A model generated the notes under the pieces. The model did no database searches, was not told the origin of the DNA, and saw nothing but the letters and a program-made list of their open reading frames with translations. From NCBI GenBank assembly GCA_035079385.1, contig JAVHKY010000052.1, positions 8,246,001-8,310,000 of the forward strand: 64,000 nucleotides of DNA, in the 5' to 3' direction. This document shows positions 62,313 to 64,000 of this stretch, piece by piece. A program made the position numbers and the translations under genes. The first letter of the stretch is position 1. Each line of letters begins with the position of its first letter. This stretch comes from Aspidiotus rigidus (Eukaryota > Arthropoda > Insecta > Hemiptera > Diaspididae).

Positions 62313-62491
62313 CTCCTTCTGGCGCTCCTATTGGATTTGCTGGTTCAGCTCGATCGGCTACGGAAATTATAACTCAGTGGCAACCACCGTCAGAAGATAC
62401 CCGTAATGGTCGTATATTAGGATATATGATACAGTACAGATTGTACGGTTATAATGATAGCCCATGGACGTACCAAAATGTAACCAATGAG
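62313..62491 (+). CDS. sdk: sdk exon: first half of FN3-2
   Basis: Reads PSGAPIGFAGSARSATEIIT, QWQPPSEDTRNGRILGY and YRLYGYNDSPWTYQNVTNE, nearly the fly sequence at the same place. Acceptor ATTTTTTAG, donor GTAAAT. Phase 1 in, phase 0 out. The following exon was not found before the window ends. Confidence 0.94.
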
Positions 62492-62989
62492 GTAAATAGT
62501 TTTTTTGAATTAATTATCTACTTACAGAGCTAGGATATACTGAAATATTGTTATAATTAGGGACAAGGAAATTTTACAAATATTGTATACAATAGTGAAA
62601 CCCGCACTTATAGCGCTTCAATATCCCGTTTTCCGAAATTCCTTCTCACACAATAAGTCAGAAGATTTGTAAGTTTAAATTTTTTTTCTCTGAAACGTTC
62701 TGGAAAGAATGATATCATTGTAAATAATGCCACAGTATAGGTACCCTAATACATTTTTCTAAAACGTGAATAGCTGGCGGACAAATTTTTCCATTTTCAT
62801 AATATATATCTTATTTTCCATTTCTGGATTAAATATACTCACTTATATTGAATTTATAAAAAATTCTAAATTTTTAGCGGTACAATCTTCTCTTATGCAT
62901 CAATCCACTTTTCTTCATTTGCAGTCTCTTCAAATGTTTCTCTTTACCTGTTGTGTTATTCTTAATGTCCTCTAAATAAAACTATCTCT
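62492..62989. other. sdk intron DNA, nothing recognised
   Basis: AT-rich, no coding recognised. Confidence 0.35.
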
Positions 62990-63600
62990 TCCATCAAGTT
63001 AGGGTATTTCCTTTTCATATTCCTCTTCCTTGTATGCAGAAAAGTGTTTTCCACTCAAATGCCAACGGGGTTGTATCTTTTGGATTTGCTATTATATCAT
63101 CAATATTTTTCTCATTGAAGTACACTCATCTGTTTTCGAAATACACTAATAAATGAAGAACCTACTCGATATAATTTGTAAATGGGATGGTCGGTATACA
63201 AATAGTAGGTAGCCTGGGCTACTTTCAAACTATTAGATAATCTCTTGACCGTGCTCATGAAACCCACTTTTTATGAATGGGAAAATACAGAATCCTCCCA
63301 ACAAACTCCGCCGTAGATATATATCGACCGTGCAAATAACGTTGAACGTCGTTGTATTTCAGATTGACATTTACCATATCAATTCCTTTACATATGTATT
63401 TACATGTATAAGTAATAGCCTTTACCAAATGACAGTAGGTACTCAACGTTGATATGAGAATCAAATGTACGGCAGAGTATTGGGTTGTAAAACACAACCT
63501 AGCGATTATCAACCATAGAACCATGTTTTACAAAACTTCGACCGCCCACATCCGCTGATTGTTGTCTGTAGATGGAATGCGTGTTTCATTTAGAAACTGA
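62990..63600 (-). pseudogene. autonomous Helitron Rep domain relic
   Basis: From about 63,590 leftward on the minus strand: VVFYNPILCRTFDSHINVEY, KAITYTCKYICKGID (the Rep tyrosine region, Y..KY), VQRYLHGRYISTAEF and RILYFPIHKK; after a frameshift, VYFNEKNID and NPKDTTPLAF. This is the Rep nicking domain and the linker toward the helicase of Helitron proteins. Three or more lesions. The helicase itself is absent. Confidence 0.75.
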
Positions 63601-64000
63601 CGTGGAAACCTGAAAAAACAAAATCGGCATAATATAACAACAGAATTGAAAAGTCATATTTAAAATTATAAACAAGACTGAGTCGCTGGGCGGCTTAGTA
63701 TCCGGGCCTCCTGTTTTTTTTTTCCAATTGACTATTAAGTGACGGAAGTTTATCTTTTTCAAAAGTTCTGGGGCTTCTTTTCCAAACAAAACGTAAAGCT
63801 CAAAAGATGTAGAATTTTTCTGTGTCAAGATGATCTGGAAACCAAGAGATCCGCATCTTTGTTCCACTCAGATCTCGGTCCTGAGAGACTCAATACATAC
63901 AGAAAACTTTGGTGATTTAAAAGAATCTCAAAGTATTAACCTGACTGTCCATTTCCAAAAATTCAGTGAGATATATAAAGTCGATAATGACGAAAATCAA
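63601..64000. other. intron DNA, nothing recognised
   Basis: A 93-codon minus-strand open stretch at 63,586-63,867 has no recognisable motif and is probably fortuitous. Confidence 0.3.

Larger units (their letters stand above)
10977..62491 (+). other. sdk: sdk (sidekick) gene, central part, 12 exons
   Basis: The exons join in one frame to about 741 residues: Ig1 to Ig6, FN3-1 and the first half of FN3-2. Order, domain boundaries and linker words match sidekick proteins, which are large homophilic immunoglobulin/fibronectin adhesion proteins of cell contacts and synapses (tricellular junctions and visual system in flies). Every intron has GT and AG ends and phases agree at all eleven junctions. 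Introns total about 49 kb, the largest 28.2 kb between the two Ig6 exons. The first exon(s) and roughly 11 more FN3 domains, membrane segment and PDZ-binding tail must lie outside the window. Confidence 0.9.

Overview
This is eukaryotic DNA, AT-rich and intron-dominated, most likely from an insect. The + strand carries 12 in-phase exons of a sidekick (sdk) homologue spread over about 51.5 kb (10,977-62,491). They encode Ig domains 1-6, fibronectin III domain 1 and half of FN3 domain 2. The signal peptide exons lie upstream of the window and most FN3 repeats, the membrane segment and the tail lie downstream. The closeness to fly sidekick as I know it (VAYMG after Ig1, ELPF before FN3-1), together with Copia, Gypsy, BEL/Pao, R1-type LINE, RTE-type LINE and Penelope-like elements, points to an arthropod. 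The sequence does not fix the order or species.

Almost everything else is transposable-element DNA inside the sdk introns, all of it older or younger layers of insertion. 0.4-8.1 kb: a decayed Copia element carrying one MULE in its 5' LTR (9-bp target duplication), a second MULE in pol (9-bp duplication) that itself holds a third MULE, and a TA-flanked MITE. 9.3-10.9 kb: an element with long terminal inverted repeats, ending about 60 bp before the Ig1 exon. 11.3-16 kb: an inverted copy of a dispersed repeat family (called family S here), a MULE relic with a hAT MITE, and a Tigger-like MITE. 17-19 kb: Ig2-Ig3 exons with a hAT MITE. 19.7-25.3 kb: a Gypsy relic (-) split by a nearly intact RTE-type LINE (13-bp target duplication), which is itself split by a hAT MITE (8-bp duplication) in its endonuclease. 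25.4-30.7 kb: a MULE relic, an inverted-repeat element with a tRNA-like block, a Penelope-like relic with a hammerhead-like motif, and another Gypsy integrase relic, interleaved with Ig4-Ig5 exons.

The 28.2-kb intron between the Ig6 half-exons (32,259-60,499) holds an R1/Jockey-type LINE (-) with an inverted 5' segment, broken by a MULE and by a 2.7-kb Helitron. It also holds a complete-looking Gypsy element (-) with 98-99 percent identical LTRs and no reverse transcriptase, several family S copies, hairpin MITEs, and a BEL/Pao element with identical 210-bp LTRs but one frameshift and one stop. The last 4 kb hold the FN3 exons, a CACTA-like MITE and a Helitron Rep relic (-).

The host gene keeps clean frames and GT-AG splice sites through all of this, so the insertions look tolerated as intronic cargo. 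I found no microbial-type operon, CRISPR array or rRNA. No single undescribed system stands out. The most unusual objects are the RT-less Gypsy element with a SAP-domain Gag, the MULE families whose termini are built from iterated short motifs, and the hammerhead-like Penelope sequences.
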